Shown: piece by piece, positions 18,296-27,096 of the stretch | Layout of the letters: every line of letters starts with the position of its first letter | Numbering within the stretch: position 1 is the first letter of the stretch | DNA from: an uncultured Oscillospiraceae bacterium | GTDB taxonomy: Bacteria; Bacillota; Clostridia; Oscillospirales; Oscillospiraceae | Reading direction: 5' to 3' | Assembly: GCA_934553255.1 (NCBI GenBank) | Contig: CAKTEZ010000004.1 | Span: forward strand, 1-64,000 | DNA length: 64,000 nt | Made by a program: the position numbers and the translations under genes | Notes under the pieces: generated by a model | The model's input: only the letters and a program-made list of their open reading frames with translations | What the model was told of the DNA's origin: nothing | The model's database searches: none

Positions 18296-19558
18296 TTATG
18301 CGCCCTCGGTCGGTACGGTGCGCGTCGTCAGACGGACGGTCACCTGATAGCTGCCGACCGCGCCAATGTCCAGTCCGTCCACATAGACATTGGCGGGAAC
18401 GGTATACACGCCGTCGGCGTCGGAAACATTCGTCAGGTCCGCGACCACGCGGAGATCGTCCTCACTCACCTGTTCGAGCGCTTCGCTCGTTCCCCGCAGG
18501 GTCACGGGCAGCGTGGAGGTGACGATCGTGACCTCGCGGTCGCTGGTGAGGTTTTCATAGCTGAAACGCACGGCGTTCATCGTGCGTGAGGAAATGTCAT
18601 CGAACAGTATCGTCAGCGTCACGCTTGTCACGCCGCTGAGGTTGTTCACGCCGCTCGGCAGTTGGATCTCGTAGGTGAAGGTCTCCTCCGCGCGAAGGTC
18701 GGCGAGCGACAGCGTATCGAGCTTGATCTCTTCGATGTTTGCCATCGTCGAAGCGTCGCCGGAGAGCGTTATGGTGTCGACCGGCGTCAATTCCCACTTG
18801 ACATTCTCCAGCCGCGAGCCTGCCGTTTCGACAAATTCAACCTTGAGCGGGATTTCCTTGACTGTCATCACCGGCATCGTCACCTGAACGCTCTCGCTGG
18901 CGGGGTGGATACGGGCGGAATGAATGGGCTGATCGCTGAAATCATACAGCTCGAAGTCCAAAAGCTCCACAACGGTCGAGGTCGCGTTTTCGATATTCAG
19001 CGTGACCTGCGCGTAATTGACCTGCATGATGTCGATCTGCTGGCCGCGAACCTCTAATGTCTCCGGCAGCATACGCACCGTACCGGCAATGAAGCCATCC
19101 GCCACATTGCCGACCACCTTGCAGCGGATCTCCACATCCTTGCGGAACAGCTCGCCGATCTCCACCGTGGTCGAGCGGACGGTCGGCTCCTTCTGCGTGA
19201 TGCTGCTCGAGAGCAGCTCGCCGCGCGGACCGCGCGGGTAGACCACGCTATAGGTGATGGACTGCGTTCCGGTCGCGGTGATCGTGCCGAGGTTGACCTC
19301 GGCATGGATCTTGCTCGTGTCGAGCTTGAAGTAGGTGCTGCGCGGCATGCGCAGCTTCAGGTCAATCGTTTCGTCCTCGTCGGAGAGGAGCATCAGCCCC
19401 TTGTCCGCCAATGCGGTATCCACATTGGTGAATACGATGGGAACCCCCTCCACCGCAATCTCCACCTCTGTGTCGCTGTTCGCATAGAACCAAACCAACA
19501 GCGCGACGAGGATCGAGATGGCGATGAAAACAGCCTTGCGTCCTTTAGTTTGCTCCAT
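18296..19558 (-). CDS. cdaR: YbbR-domain protein CdaR, regulator of diadenylate cyclase
   Basis: A 420-aa protein with one N-terminal membrane helix (about residues 9-27, AVFIAISILVALLVWFY) and a long extracytoplasmic region of repeated YbbR beta-domains. CdaR binds and modulates CdaA. It overlaps the cdaA end by 14 bases, which is the normal arrangement (cdaA-cdaR, often followed by glmM; glmM is not found here). Assignment rests on the neighbourhood and the YbbR-like repeats. Confidence 0.9.
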   Translation of the reverse strand: MEQTKGRKAVFIAISILVALLVWFYANSDTEVEIAVEGVPIVFTNVDTALADKGLMLLSDEDETIDLKLRMPRSTYFKLDTSKIHAEVNLGTITATGTQSITYSVVYPRGPRGELLSSSITQKEPTVRSTTVEIGELFRKDVEIRCKVVGNVADGFIAGTVRMLPETLEVRGQQIDIMQVNYAQVTLNIENATSTVVELLDFELYDFSDQPIHSARIHPASESVQVTMPVMTVKEIPLKVEFVETAGSRLENVKWELTPVDTITLSGDASTMANIEEIKLDTLSLADLRAEETFTYEIQLPSGVNNLSGVTSVTLTILFDDISSRTMNAVRFSYENLTSDREVTIVTSTLPVTLRGTSEALEQVSEDDLRVVADLTNVSDADGVYTVPANVYVDGLDIGAVGSYQVTVRLTTRTVPTEGA

Positions 19559-20435
19559 CTTCGTCCTCTCCTTTCCGCTTTTTCAAAAAGTCCGGAAGAC
19601 GCCGCGGCAGCTTTGCCGCAGGCTCGTCCTCCGTGCGCGGCATCAACTCGTTGACGAGGAGCTTTTCCAGCGTTTCCGGCATCAGGTGGCGCTTGAGCAG
19701 CCCGCCGATGGCGACGGAGATGGTCCCCGTTTCCTCGGAAACGATGACGACCACCGCGTCGGAATTCTCACTCATGCCGATGCCCGCGCGGTGGCGCATA
19801 CCAAGGTCGCGGCTGAGGTTGACATTCTTCGAGAGCGGCAGCATACAGCCGCCCGCGAGGATGCGTCCGTTGCGGATAATGACCGCGCCGTCGTGCATGG
19901 CGGCCTTGACGAAGAAAATGTTCTTGAGAAGCTCGCTGCTCACCTGCGCGTCCACGATGGTGCCGGTGCGCGCCATTTCGTCAAGATTGATCTCACGCTC
20001 AAAGACGATGAGTACGCCGGTGCGGGTCTTTGACATCTCCGTGCAGGCCAGCACCGTTTGCGCGATGGCGTTTTCAATGGCACTCGATTGCTGCTTTGCC
20101 GCAAACGGGATGAACGAGCGGAGTTTGCTTGAGCCGACCTGCTCCAAAATGCGGCGGATCTCCGGCTGAAAGAGTACGATGAGCGCAAGGATACCGACAT
20201 CGAGCATATGACTCAAAATAAAGTAAACACCCTTGAACTTGAGCGCATACGACAGCCACAGCGCCAACAGGAAGATCAGGATACCCTTGACCAGACTCTC
20301 CGCGCGGGTGCTGCGGGCAAGGCGCAGCAGCAGGTAGCAACAGTAGGCCATCAATGCGATGTCCAGATAATCCGAGATGCGGATGGTCGTCAGGTAGCGC
20401 CAAGTCCCTTCGAGTATGGTCATCATAAATTCCAT
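19545..20435 (-). CDS. cdaA: Diadenylate cyclase CdaA (DacA)
   Basis: Makes cyclic di-AMP from two ATP; c-di-AMP controls potassium, osmolyte balance and wall homeostasis. The 296-aa protein has three N-terminal membrane helices (about 20-90) and a DAC catalytic domain with DGA (HDGAVIIRNG) and RHRAGIG. Length is slightly above the usual 273 because of a charged C-terminal tail (KKRKGEDEDG). It is the first gene of the long operon and has a promoter at 20467-20495. Confidence 0.96.
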   Translation of the reverse strand: MEFMMTILEGTWRYLTTIRISDYLDIALMAYCCYLLLRLARSTRAESLVKGILIFLLALWLSYALKFKGVYFILSHMLDVGILALIVLFQPEIRRILEQVGSSKLRSFIPFAAKQQSSAIENAIAQTVLACTEMSKTRTGVLIVFEREINLDEMARTGTIVDAQVSSELLKNIFFVKAAMHDGAVIIRNGRILAGGCMLPLSKNVNLSRDLGMRHRAGIGMSENSDAVVVIVSEETGTISVAIGGLLKRHLMPETLEKLLVNELMPRTEDEPAAKLPRRLPDFLKKRKGEDEDGAN

Positions 20436-20466
20436 GGCATACCCCTCTTAAGCAATAGTTATTCTT

Positions 20467-20495
20467 ATTCTAATATAATCTCCGAAAAATTGCAA
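20467..20495 (-). promoter_or_regulatory. Sigma-A promoter of the cdaA-to-rsgA operon
   Basis: Leftwards, TTGCAA (20490-20495), 17 bases, TAGAAT (20467-20472), followed about 30 bases later by AGAGGGG and the cdaA ATG. This appears to drive some 18 close-packed genes, since no other terminator is seen before 3899. Confidence 0.65.
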
Positions 20496-20521
20496 CCGGA
20501 AGAGCGTGAATTTTCCATGAA

Positions 20522-21655
20522 TTAGCGCAAAAACCTTTCTCGCTCCGTGACCGCGCGCAGAGCGCGGGCAAAGGCGTCGATGTCGGCGGGCGCATTGAAC
20601 GCGGAAACGCTCAGGCGCACCGTGCCGTCCGGCAGCGTTCCCGCCGTGCGGTGGGCATAGGGCGCGCAATGCAGTCCGGCACGCAGGGCAAAGCCGCGGC
20701 GCGCCAACGCCTCCGCCACTTCCTCCGGCCCTCTGCCGTCCACATTGAACGACAGCACCCCCACCTGCCCGAGCGTATCCGATGCGGCGTAGACGGTCAC
20801 GCCGTCGATGCGGCGCAGCCGCTCGGCGGCGCGGGCGATCAGAGCGCGTTCGTGTCGTGCAATGCGTCCGTCTCTTTCCTGCACGAAGCGAAGCCCCGCT
20901 TCCAGTCCCGCGATGCCGGGCATATTGTGCGTTCCCGCCTCGAGCCGGTCCGGCAGAAAGTCCGGCATCTCCTGTTCCAGCGACGCGCTGCCCGTGCCGC
21001 CCTCAAGGAGCGGTCTCGTCTCGTGTCCGCACAGCAGCAGTCCCGTCCCCTGCGGGCCGTAAAGCCCCTTGTGTCCCGGCATGGCGACGAATGCCGCGCC
21101 GAGTGCGGCGAAGTCGAGCGGCAGGACGCCCGCGGACTGCGAAGCATCCACGATCAGCGGCACGCCCTCCGCGCGGCAAAGCGCTGCGATGTCCTCGATG
21201 GGCAGAACAAAGCCGAACACATTGGAAACATGGGTGCAGACCACGGCGTCCACGCCCGTCTCGATCAGATTTTCAAAGGCGCGCAGCGCCGCGCGGCGAT
21301 CAAACAGCGGCGAGGCCGCGACCTTGACCCGCGCCCTCAGCGCGTGCAGCGGGCGCGTGACGGCGTTATGCTCATAGCCGGAGACGACCGCGCGTCCACC
21401 CTCCGGAACGAGCGACTTAATGGCAAGATTCAGTCCGTGCGTCGCGTTTGAGGTGAAAACGACTTGCTCGGGCGACGGCACGCGGAACAGCCCGGCGGCA
21501 AGGCTGCGACAGCGGAACGCCGTCTCCTCCGCCGCTCTTGCCGCGGCATAGCCGCCGCGGCCGGGCGAGGCCAGCGTCCGCAGGGCGTTCTGCACGGCGG
21601 CGCGGACGGACGGCGGCTTTTGAAACGTCGTCGCCGCGGAATCGAGATAGATCAT
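20522..21655 (-). CDS. Cysteine desulfurase-like class V aminotransferase
   Basis: A 377-aa PLP enzyme of the aminotransferase class V group, close to the NifS/SufS-like clade often paired with DUF3343 genes. MIYLDSAATT opens the protein, CTHVSNVFG and DASQS contact PLP, and the Schiff-base lysine lies in PGHKGLYG. A cysteine before the C-terminus (AGLHCAPYAH) would be the persulfide-forming residue. It overlaps the DUF3343 gene as ATGA. Expected reaction: sulfur (or selenium) release from cysteine; the exact acceptor is unknown, perhaps the neighbouring DUF3343 protein. Confidence 0.88.
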   Translation of the reverse strand: MIYLDSAATTFQKPPSVRAAVQNALRTLASPGRGGYAAARAAEETAFRCRSLAAGLFRVPSPEQVVFTSNATHGLNLAIKSLVPEGGRAVVSGYEHNAVTRPLHALRARVKVAASPLFDRRAALRAFENLIETGVDAVVCTHVSNVFGFVLPIEDIAALCRAEGVPLIVDASQSAGVLPLDFAALGAAFVAMPGHKGLYGPQGTGLLLCGHETRPLLEGGTGSASLEQEMPDFLPDRLEAGTHNMPGIAGLEAGLRFVQERDGRIARHERALIARAAERLRRIDGVTVYAASDTLGQVGVLSFNVDGRGPEEVAEALARRGFALRAGLHCAPYAHRTAGTLPDGTVRLSVSAFNAPADIDAFARALRAVTERERFLR

Positions 21656-21903
21656 AGGTCTACCTCACGCCTTTCCCCGCCGCTCTGCCGGACGACCTTG
21701 AGCGGCCGAAGCTGCGCGTCCTGCAAACGCCGCATCGCCGCGGCGTAATGCCGCTCGGACACCTCCAGCGTATAGCCGCAGCCGCGGCCTGTCAGCTCCG
21801 CGCTCGCGCGCAGCATCCGTGTGCGGATCCCGCCGCGGTCAAGCACCTTCATCATCTGCTGGGCGTGGGTAATGGAACGGGCGACCAATAAATAGCGATC
21901 CAA
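21652..21903 (-). CDS. DUF3343 putative sulfur/selenium carrier
   Basis: An 83-aa protein (from the TTG at 21903, LDRYLLVARS) of the DUF3343 family, described as a putative Se/S carrier. The family cysteine is seen in GRGCGYTLEV (about residue 42). The TTG is preferred because GGAGGGGAGAAGG sits right before it; a longer reading from 21963 has no ribosome-binding site. Its stop overlaps the start of the cysteine desulfurase gene, so the pair is probably a sulfur or selenium relay. Confidence 0.8.
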   Translation of the reverse strand: MDRYLLVARSITHAQQMMKVLDRGGIRTRMLRASAELTGRGCGYTLEVSERHYAAAMRRLQDAQLRPLKVVRQSGGERREVDL

Positions 21904-21961
21904 CCTTCTCCCCTCCTCGCAGCATGATATGCACGGCGCGCGGCAGGCGTGCGGCGGGCGC

Positions 21962-21988
21962 AAAAAAGAGGACGCGAAAGCGTCCTCT
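21962..21988 (-). terminator. Terminator of xerD
   Basis: An 8-bp stem (GAGGACGC / GCGTCCTC) with a GAAA-type loop and a following TTTTTT on the minus strand, 16 bases past the xerD stop. Confidence 0.85.
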
Positions 21989-22003
21989 TCTCCGTATTCC
22001 TGT

Positions 22004-22891
22004 TTATGCCCGCGGATGAGCCTTTTGATAGATGTCCCGAAGCTGCTTTTTCACCACATGGGTGTAGATCTGGGTAGAGGAAATGTCGGCGTGGCCGAGC
22101 ATTTCCTGAATGGCGTGCAGGTCCGCGCCGTTCTCCAGCAGATGCACAGCGAAGGAATGGCGCAGCGTATGGGGCGTGATGTCCTTGTCGATCTGCGCCA
22201 TCTCCTGATAGTGCTTGACGATCTTCCAGAACCCTTGACGGCTCATGCGCTCGCCGTTCATGTTGACGAACAGCGCCGTTTCCTCTGGATCGGCAAGAAG
22301 CTGGGGACGCACGTCCTTGATGTAGTCCGACAGCGCCTTGACGGCGGCAGGATAAAGCGGGATGATGCGCTCGCGCCCTTTGCTCTCGCAGCGGATAAAG
22401 CCGGCGGAAAGGCTGCAATCGCTCTCGTCGAGGGCGATCAATTCGCTCACGCGGATGCCGGTGGCGTAGAGCAGCTCCAGCATGGCGTGGTCACGGTAGC
22501 CCTTGGCGTCCACGCAGCGGGGCTGATCGAGGAACAGCTCGACCTCCTTGCCCGTGAGGATCTCCGGAAAGCGGCGCTCGACCTTGACGGCGGCAACGCT
22601 CTTGGCGGGGTTCGTCTTGACCTCGCCGCGCTCGAGCAAAAACGCATAGAACGACTTGATGGACGCGATAGCGCGCGTGACGGTCGCGGCGGATTTGCCC
22701 TTGCTGCCCATCCACGCAACATAATCGCTGATGGTCTCGCTCTTGACCTTCCGCAGGTCGCTCATGCGCTGGGTGGAGAGATGCTCCGAAAACTGGCGCA
22801 GATCGCGCATATAGGAGCAAAGCGTATTCTGAGAGGAATGCTTTTCCTCGCGCAGATAGGCCTCATATTGCTCCAGATAATCCACCGCCAT
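22004..22891 (-). CDS. xerD: Site-specific tyrosine recombinase XerD
   Basis: Tyrosine recombinase that resolves chromosome dimers at dif. The 295-aa protein has a SAM-like N-terminal core-binding domain and a catalytic domain with the full pentad: Arg147, Lys171, His241, Arg244, His267 and nucleophile Tyr276. Length and motif spacing fit XerC/XerD; D is preferred from the SpoIIM-like neighbour, since spoIIM and ripX/xerD are close in Bacillus. The ATG follows GGGAGGGG. No sign of an integrated element nearby, so it is a housekeeping copy. Confidence 0.92.
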   Translation of the reverse strand: MAVDYLEQYEAYLREEKHSSQNTLCSYMRDLRQFSEHLSTQRMSDLRKVKSETISDYVAWMGSKGKSAATVTRAIASIKSFYAFLLERGEVKTNPAKSVAAVKVERRFPEILTGKEVELFLDQPRCVDAKGYRDHAMLELLYATGIRVSELIALDESDCSLSAGFIRCESKGRERIIPLYPAAVKALSDYIKDVRPQLLADPEETALFVNMNGERMSRQGFWKIVKHYQEMAQIDKDITPHTLRHSFAVHLLENGADLHAIQEMLGHADISSTQIYTHVVKKQLRDIYQKAHPRA

Positions 22892-22918
22892 GCGGACACC
22901 CCTCCCTTCCCGAAAAGA

Positions 22919-23545
22919 TCAATGCAGCAGCCGCGTCAGGACCTGCGGCACAAGCCACAACTCCAACGCTGCGCCGAAACACAAACACACACACGATACC
23001 CCGAAGCGCGGCCAGCAGCCGCCGTACGCCACAGCCTTCGTCCGCTTTCCTCTGCCGAACGACAGGGCGGCGAGCGAACACGACGCCTCCCATGCCGCGC
23101 CGCCGAGAAGCAGCGTACACGGAAGAACGATCAGCAGCCGCACGGCGAACAGCGCAAGCAGCAGGAAGAAGCCGTCCTCTCCCAGTCCTGCCGCGAAGCA
23201 GAAAAGCGAAAAGGAAAACAAAAAGCCCTGCGCCGCGCACACGCACGGAATGAGCGCCACACCCAGCGAAGCGAAGCCAAGGATGAAAACCAGCACCGGC
23301 GCGCGGAAAAAGCAGAGCGCCGTCTTCCATGCCGCCGCCGTGGAAAAGCCGCCGGCGGCGTGCAGATCCATATAGCCGTCCAGATAGCGCCGCAGCTCCG
23401 CGCCCATCGTTTCCGCGCAGCGCACCGCAAGAGAACGCCCCAGAAAAACCCCGAGCAGAAAAAAAGCTGCCAACGCCAACGAAGCAGCCGGTACTTTTTG
23501 CAGCGAAACACACGAAACGCGCGTCCGCAGTCGTCTTTGCTTCAA
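22919..23545 (-). CDS. SpoIIM-like membrane protein
   Basis: A 208-aa protein from the TTG at 23545, chosen because GAGGG lies eight bases upstream; the frame is open for 18 more codons. It has a basic N-terminus and about five hydrophobic helices (VFLGRSLAV; FRAPVLVFILGFASLGVALI; further segments to the end), a pattern like stage II sporulation protein M, part of the SpoIID-SpoIIM-SpoIIP engulfment complex. Genomic position next to xerD supports this. Sequence identity to SpoIIM cannot be measured here, so the call is moderate. Cysteines are unusually frequent (about twelve). Confidence 0.68.
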   Translation of the reverse strand: MKQRRLRTRVSCVSLQKVPAASLALAAFFLLGVFLGRSLAVRCAETMGAELRRYLDGYMDLHAAGGFSTAAAWKTALCFFRAPVLVFILGFASLGVALIPCVCAAQGFLFSFSLFCFAAGLGEDGFFLLLALFAVRLLIVLPCTLLLGGAAWEASCSLAALSFGRGKRTKAVAYGGCWPRFGVSCVCLCFGAALELWLVPQVLTRLLH

Positions 23546-23873
23546 GGTAAAATCCCTCACTGTTTTCCGCCGAGGAAATGCGCCAGGCGTAAAAAGCAAG
23601 GGAAAAGCATCTATAAATATAGGCTATTTTCCACCGCTTCGCAAGCGTATTTCCTCAATTTTCCGAATTTTGTCAATTATGTCAAAATGTTATGTAAACA
23701 TCATTATGTAAACTCTGTATACCGCGTCTTTTCGGAACAAGATATGGTGCTGAAGCAAAACCCGATTTACCACATCTGGAAAAGCCGTCTGCAAGGCACG
23801 CGTTCCCCCACTCACGCTCCATTTGTGCAATCCGTAAACTTTGCGTGGCAGTACACCGAACCGCTCTTTATGT
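23546..23873. other. Gene-free stretch between the SpoIIM-like and TIGR04086-like genes
   Basis: About 328 bases, noticeably more AT-rich than its surroundings. It contains a promoter for the SpoIIM-like gene and two direct copies of TTATGTAAAC spaced 14 bases apart (23690-23699 and 23704-23713). The right-hand 150 bases show no convincing gene, ribosome-binding site or hairpin on either strand. Confidence 0.5.
23616..23644 (-). promoter_or_regulatory. Promoter of the SpoIIM-like gene
   Basis: Leftwards, TTGCGA (23639-23644), 17 bases, TATATT (23616-23621). Fits sigma-A reasonably; if the gene is truly sporulation-specific another sigma factor would be expected. Confidence 0.4.
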
Positions 23874-24290
23874 TTACCGGCGGGAACGCGTCGATTTATG
23901 CCGTCTCGTCCGCTTCCTCCGTCGTCCCATCAACAGCAGGATCGGCAGCTCACCAACCGCTACCGCAGCAAGCAGCGCTGCCGCCGAAGGAAGAGACAAC
24001 GCGTTCGACGCCAGAAATCCGAGGGCAAGCACCGACGCCCAGAACGCTGCCGCGCCGAGCAGCAGCGGCACAACGCCGCCCCTCCCCGCCGCACCGTGCA
24101 GCGACGCTGAAGCGCCGAGCAGCGACGCAAGGGCGGCGCACAGCCACACGCATTGCCGCATTACCGTCTCCCCCACGCGGCCGCTCACCGTCAGGTAGGA
24201 CACGAGCATCAACAACAGCAGGTACGCGCCGAGACTAATCGCCGCGCTCAGCCAGACCGACCTTCCGAAAATGCGCCTTTCCTTATCCAT
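23874..24290 (-). CDS. Small four-helix membrane protein (TIGR04086-like)
   Basis: A 138-aa integral membrane protein with four hydrophobic helices (about 13-35, 45-65, 72-95 and 98-120) and a strongly basic tail of Arg/Lys. Its size, helix count and position next to yajC fit the TIGR04086/YrzE-like family common in Clostridia. No enzymatic motif is visible. The ATG follows GAGGGAGG. Function unknown. It is separated from yajC by a terminator, so it is probably transcribed alone. Confidence 0.7.
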   Translation of the reverse strand: MDKERRIFGRSVWLSAAISLGAYLLLLMLVSYLTVSGRVGETVMRQCVWLCAALASLLGASASLHGAAGRGGVVPLLLGAAAFWASVLALGFLASNALSLPSAAALLAAVAVGELPILLLMGRRRKRTRRHKSTRSRR

Positions 24291-24369
24291 GTGAATGACC
24301 TCCCTCGCCGTCGTTCACAGATACTCTATGCCGTCTAGTCCCGTTTTATATCCATGCCTGCAATTTCGC

Positions 24370-24404
24370 AAAAAAAGAACGCGTCGGCATCTGCCGACGC
24401 GTTC
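24370..24404 (-). terminator. Terminator of yajC
   Basis: A perfect 12-bp stem (GAACGCGTCGGC and complement) with a 4-base loop and a run of seven T on the minus strand, 18 bases past the yajC stop. Confidence 0.9.
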
Positions 24405-24421
24405 TCAATATATCCGCTTCT

Positions 24422-24814
24422 TTACTTGATCTCCGGATCGTAGGAGGTCTTTTCCTCGGCAGGAGCCTCGACCGTCTCAGTCGCTTCCTCGATAGCGGGC
24501 GCTTCCTCCGCCTTCTCCTCGACCTTGGCATCCTTCTTGCCCTTCTGCGCGGCAGCCTGCTCCATAGACCCGGTGGACTGGACGGCCCACTTGGTCACTT
24601 CAATGCGGACGCGGTCCTCGCTCGTCTCAAAAACGATGGTGGAGTCGTTGACCTGCACGATCTTGCCGACCATGCCGCCGATGGTGGTGATGCGCTCGCC
24701 CTTCTTCAGGCTGTTACGCATGGTCTCCGCCTGCTTTTTACGCTTGTTTTCCGGACGAATGATAAGGAAATAGAAAACCGCGACCATAGCGACCAAGAGA
24801 AGAATAGAATCCAT
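24422..24814 (-). CDS. yajC: Preprotein translocase accessory subunit YajC
   Basis: A 130-aa protein with one N-terminal membrane helix (residues 3-18) followed by the family motif FFLIIRP-like FLIIRPENKRKK and a small beta domain (GERITTIGGMVGKI). YajC associates with SecDF-YidC. A Glu/Ala-rich C-terminal tail of about 45 residues extends it beyond the usual 90-110 aa. The ATG at 24814 follows AAAGGA. It lies downstream of tgt but has its own consensus promoter. Confidence 0.94.
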   Translation of the reverse strand: MDSILLLVAMVAVFYFLIIRPENKRKKQAETMRNSLKKGERITTIGGMVGKIVQVNDSTIVFETSEDRVRIEVTKWAVQSTGSMEQAAAQKGKKDAKVEEKAEEAPAIEEATETVEAPAEEKTSYDPEIK

Positions 24815-24865
24815 AATTGAAAAATCCTTTCGTTTATAACATTCCGCTTTTACAGCATTGCTGCT

Positions 24866-24894
24866 ATTATAGCGAAATCGCGCAGAATGTGCAA
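24866..24894 (-). promoter_or_regulatory. Promoter of yajC
   Basis: Leftwards, TTGCAC (24889-24894), 17 bases, TATAAT (24866-24871). It lies in the short gap between tgt and yajC. Confidence 0.7.
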
Positions 24895-24911
24895 GAGTTT
24901 TCTGCGGCAAA

Positions 24912-26045
24912 TTACGCTCTTTCGGAAAGCTTCGCGCTGTATTCCGCGCGGAAGGGCGCAAAGTCGCCCGCGTCGAGCGCGTCGCGGATACGGCGCGCAA
25001 GCGTGTTGTAAAAATACAGATTGTGCATCACCGCAAGGCGCAGAGCCAGTATTTCGTCCGCCTTGAAAAGATGGCGGAGATAGGCACGCGAAAAATTCCG
25101 GCAGGTCGGGCAATCACAGTTCTCATCAACAGGCCGTTCGTCAAGCTTGTATTTCTCGTTTTTGAGGTTGATAGCGCCGCTCCATGTGAAAAGCTTACCG
25201 TGGCGCGCATTGCGCGCGGGCATCACGCAGTCAAAGAAATCCACGCCGCGCGCCACGCCCTCGATGATGTTCGACGGTGTGCCGACCCCCATGAGATAGC
25301 GCGGCCTATCCTGCGGCATATACGGCTCTACCGCGTCGATGATGTCGTACATCACCTGCGTCGGTTCGCCGACCGCAAGACCGCCGATGGCGTATCCCTC
25401 GCAGTCGATCTTAGCGATCTGCTGCATATGCCAGATACGCAGATCCGCATAGGTCGCGCCCTGATTGATGCCGAAAAGCATCTGCCCCGGGTTGACGGTG
25501 TCCGGCAAGGCATTTAACTTGTCATGCTCCGCTTTGCAGCGCTCCAGCCAACGCAGCGTACGCTCGCAGGAAGCCTTGGCGTACTCGTAGGGCGCTGGAT
25601 TTTCCACACACTCGTCAAAGGCCATGGCAATGTCGCTGCCGAGATTTGACTGAATGTGCATGCTCTCCTCCGGTCCCATGAAGATGCGGTGGCCATCGAG
25701 ATGCGAGGCAAAGGTAACGCCCTCCTCGCGGATCTTGCGAAGCCCCGCAAGAGAAAAGACCTGAAAGCCGCCGCTGTCCGTCAGGATCGGGCCATCCCAA
25801 TTCATGAACTTGTGCAGTCCGCCCATCGCGCGTACCACCTCGTCGCCCGGGCGAAGGTGGAGATGATAGGTGTTGCTCAGCTCGATCTGGCAGCCGAGAT
25901 CCTTGAGGTCGAGCGCGCTCACGCCGCCCTTAATGGCAGCCTGTGTGCCGACATTCATAAAAACAGGGGTCTGCACTTCCCCGCCGTGCGCGCATTGGAA
26001 TTTGCCGCGTCTTGCCTTACCCTCGTATTTGATGACCTTGAACAT
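24912..26045 (-). CDS. tgt: Queuine tRNA-ribosyltransferase (tRNA-guanine transglycosylase)
   Basis: Exchanges G34 for preQ1 in tRNAs with GUN anticodons. The 377-aa TIM-barrel has the substrate-binding DSGGFQVFS near residues 90-98, the nucleophile region around DFFDCVMPAR, GVGTPSNI, and the zinc site CDCPTC with a later His. Standard length. The ATG follows AAGGAGGGG. It forms an operon with queA directly upstream, so queuosine synthesis is intact at these steps. Secure. Confidence 0.96.
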   Translation of the reverse strand: MFKVIKYEGKARRGKFQCAHGGEVQTPVFMNVGTQAAIKGGVSALDLKDLGCQIELSNTYHLHLRPGDEVVRAMGGLHKFMNWDGPILTDSGGFQVFSLAGLRKIREEGVTFASHLDGHRIFMGPEESMHIQSNLGSDIAMAFDECVENPAPYEYAKASCERTLRWLERCKAEHDKLNALPDTVNPGQMLFGINQGATYADLRIWHMQQIAKIDCEGYAIGGLAVGEPTQVMYDIIDAVEPYMPQDRPRYLMGVGTPSNIIEGVARGVDFFDCVMPARNARHGKLFTWSGAINLKNEKYKLDERPVDENCDCPTCRNFSRAYLRHLFKADEILALRLAVMHNLYFYNTLARRIRDALDAGDFAPFRAEYSAKLSERA

Positions 26046-26054
26046 AGCCCCTCC

Positions 26055-27080
26055 TTACGAAATGAACATCGCATCGCCGAAGCTGAAGAAACGGTAGCGC
26101 TCACGCACCGCTTCCTCATAGGCGGCGAGAACATGCTCGCGTCCCGCGAGTGCGCTGACCAGCATGACGAGCGTAGATTCCGGCAGATGGAAATTCGTCA
26201 CGAGCGCGTCCATCACCTTGAACCGGTAACCGGGATAAATATAGATATTCGTCCAACCGCCCGCCGCGGTCATGGTGCCATCCTCCCTCGCCCAGCTTTC
26301 AACGGTGCGGCAGGAGGTCGTACCGACGCAGATAACGCGCCCGCCGTTCGCCTTGGTTCGGTTGATGAGATCCGCCGTCTCCTGCGGAATGACGCAGTAC
26401 TCGCTGTGCATATCGTGCTGCTCGACCTCGTCCTCCTTGACCGGGCGGAATGTGCCGAGGCCGACATGCAGCGTCACATAGCCGACCCCAACGCCCTTGG
26501 CGGCGATCCTTTCCAACAGCTCCGGCGTAAAATGCAGCCCCGCCGTGGGCGCCGCCGCCGAACCGTTGACCTTGGAATAGACAGTCTGGTAGCGCTCCTG
26601 ATCCCGCAGTTCTTCCTTGATATAGGGCGGCAGCGGCATCTTGCCGAGCCGCTCGAGCACCTCAAGGAAGATCCCCTCGTAGTCGAAGCGCACCAGGCGG
26701 TTCCCGTCCGGCAGGACCTCGGCAACCTCCGCCGTCAGCTCGCCGTCGCCGAAGCTCACGCGCGCGCCTTCGCGCAGATGCTTGCCCGGACGCACAAGGC
26801 ATTCCCACACCTTGTCGCCCTTATCCTGCAGCAGCAGGACCTCGCAGGCTCCGCCGCCGGGCAGGCGACGCCCCAGCAGGCGTGCGGGCAGGACGCGGGA
26901 GTTGTTCAGGATCAGGCAGTCGCCCGCGTTCAGGAAGTCCGGCAGCTCATAAAAATGATGGTGCGACACCGCGCCCGTCACCTTATCGAGACACATCAGG
27001 CGCGACGCGTCGCGTCTTTCCAGCGGAGTCTGTGCGATCAGCTCCTGCGGGAGGTCATAGTAAAAATCACTGGTTTTCAT
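26055..27080 (-). CDS. queA: S-adenosylmethionine:tRNA ribosyltransferase-isomerase
   Basis: Transfers and isomerises the ribosyl group of SAM onto preQ1-tRNA to make epoxyqueuosine. The 341-aa protein starts [11 protein letters not shown], the family's typical N-terminus, and carries DYELP-like, [17 protein letters not shown] and GTTSCRT-like blocks. The ATG at 27080 was chosen over one eight codons upstream because GGAAAGAAGC lies just before it. Followed by tgt after nine bases. Confidence 0.95.
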   Translation of the reverse strand: MKTSDFYYDLPQELIAQTPLERRDASRLMCLDKVTGAVSHHHFYELPDFLNAGDCLILNNSRVLPARLLGRRLPGGGACEVLLLQDKGDKVWECLVRPGKHLREGARVSFGDGELTAEVAEVLPDGNRLVRFDYEGIFLEVLERLGKMPLPPYIKEELRDQERYQTVYSKVNGSAAAPTAGLHFTPELLERIAAKGVGVGYVTLHVGLGTFRPVKEDEVEQHDMHSEYCVIPQETADLINRTKANGGRVICVGTTSCRTVESWAREDGTMTAAGGWTNIYIYPGYRFKVMDALVTNFHLPESTLVMLVSALAGREHVLAAYEEAVRERYRFFSFGDAMFIS

Positions 27081-27096
27081 GTCGCTTCTTTCCGCG

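Noticed and set aside
22004-22891. xerD as an integrase of a mobile element
   Set aside because: No flanking repeats, tRNA target or cargo genes; the neighbours are conserved chromosomal genes.
21929-24238. A 769-codon rightward open frame
   Set aside because: It is antisense to DUF3343, xerD, the SpoIIM-like gene and the TIGR04086-like gene, all of which have good motifs or ribosome-binding sites. Long antisense frames are common in GC-rich DNA; the translation is Arg/Pro/His-rich and lacks domains.
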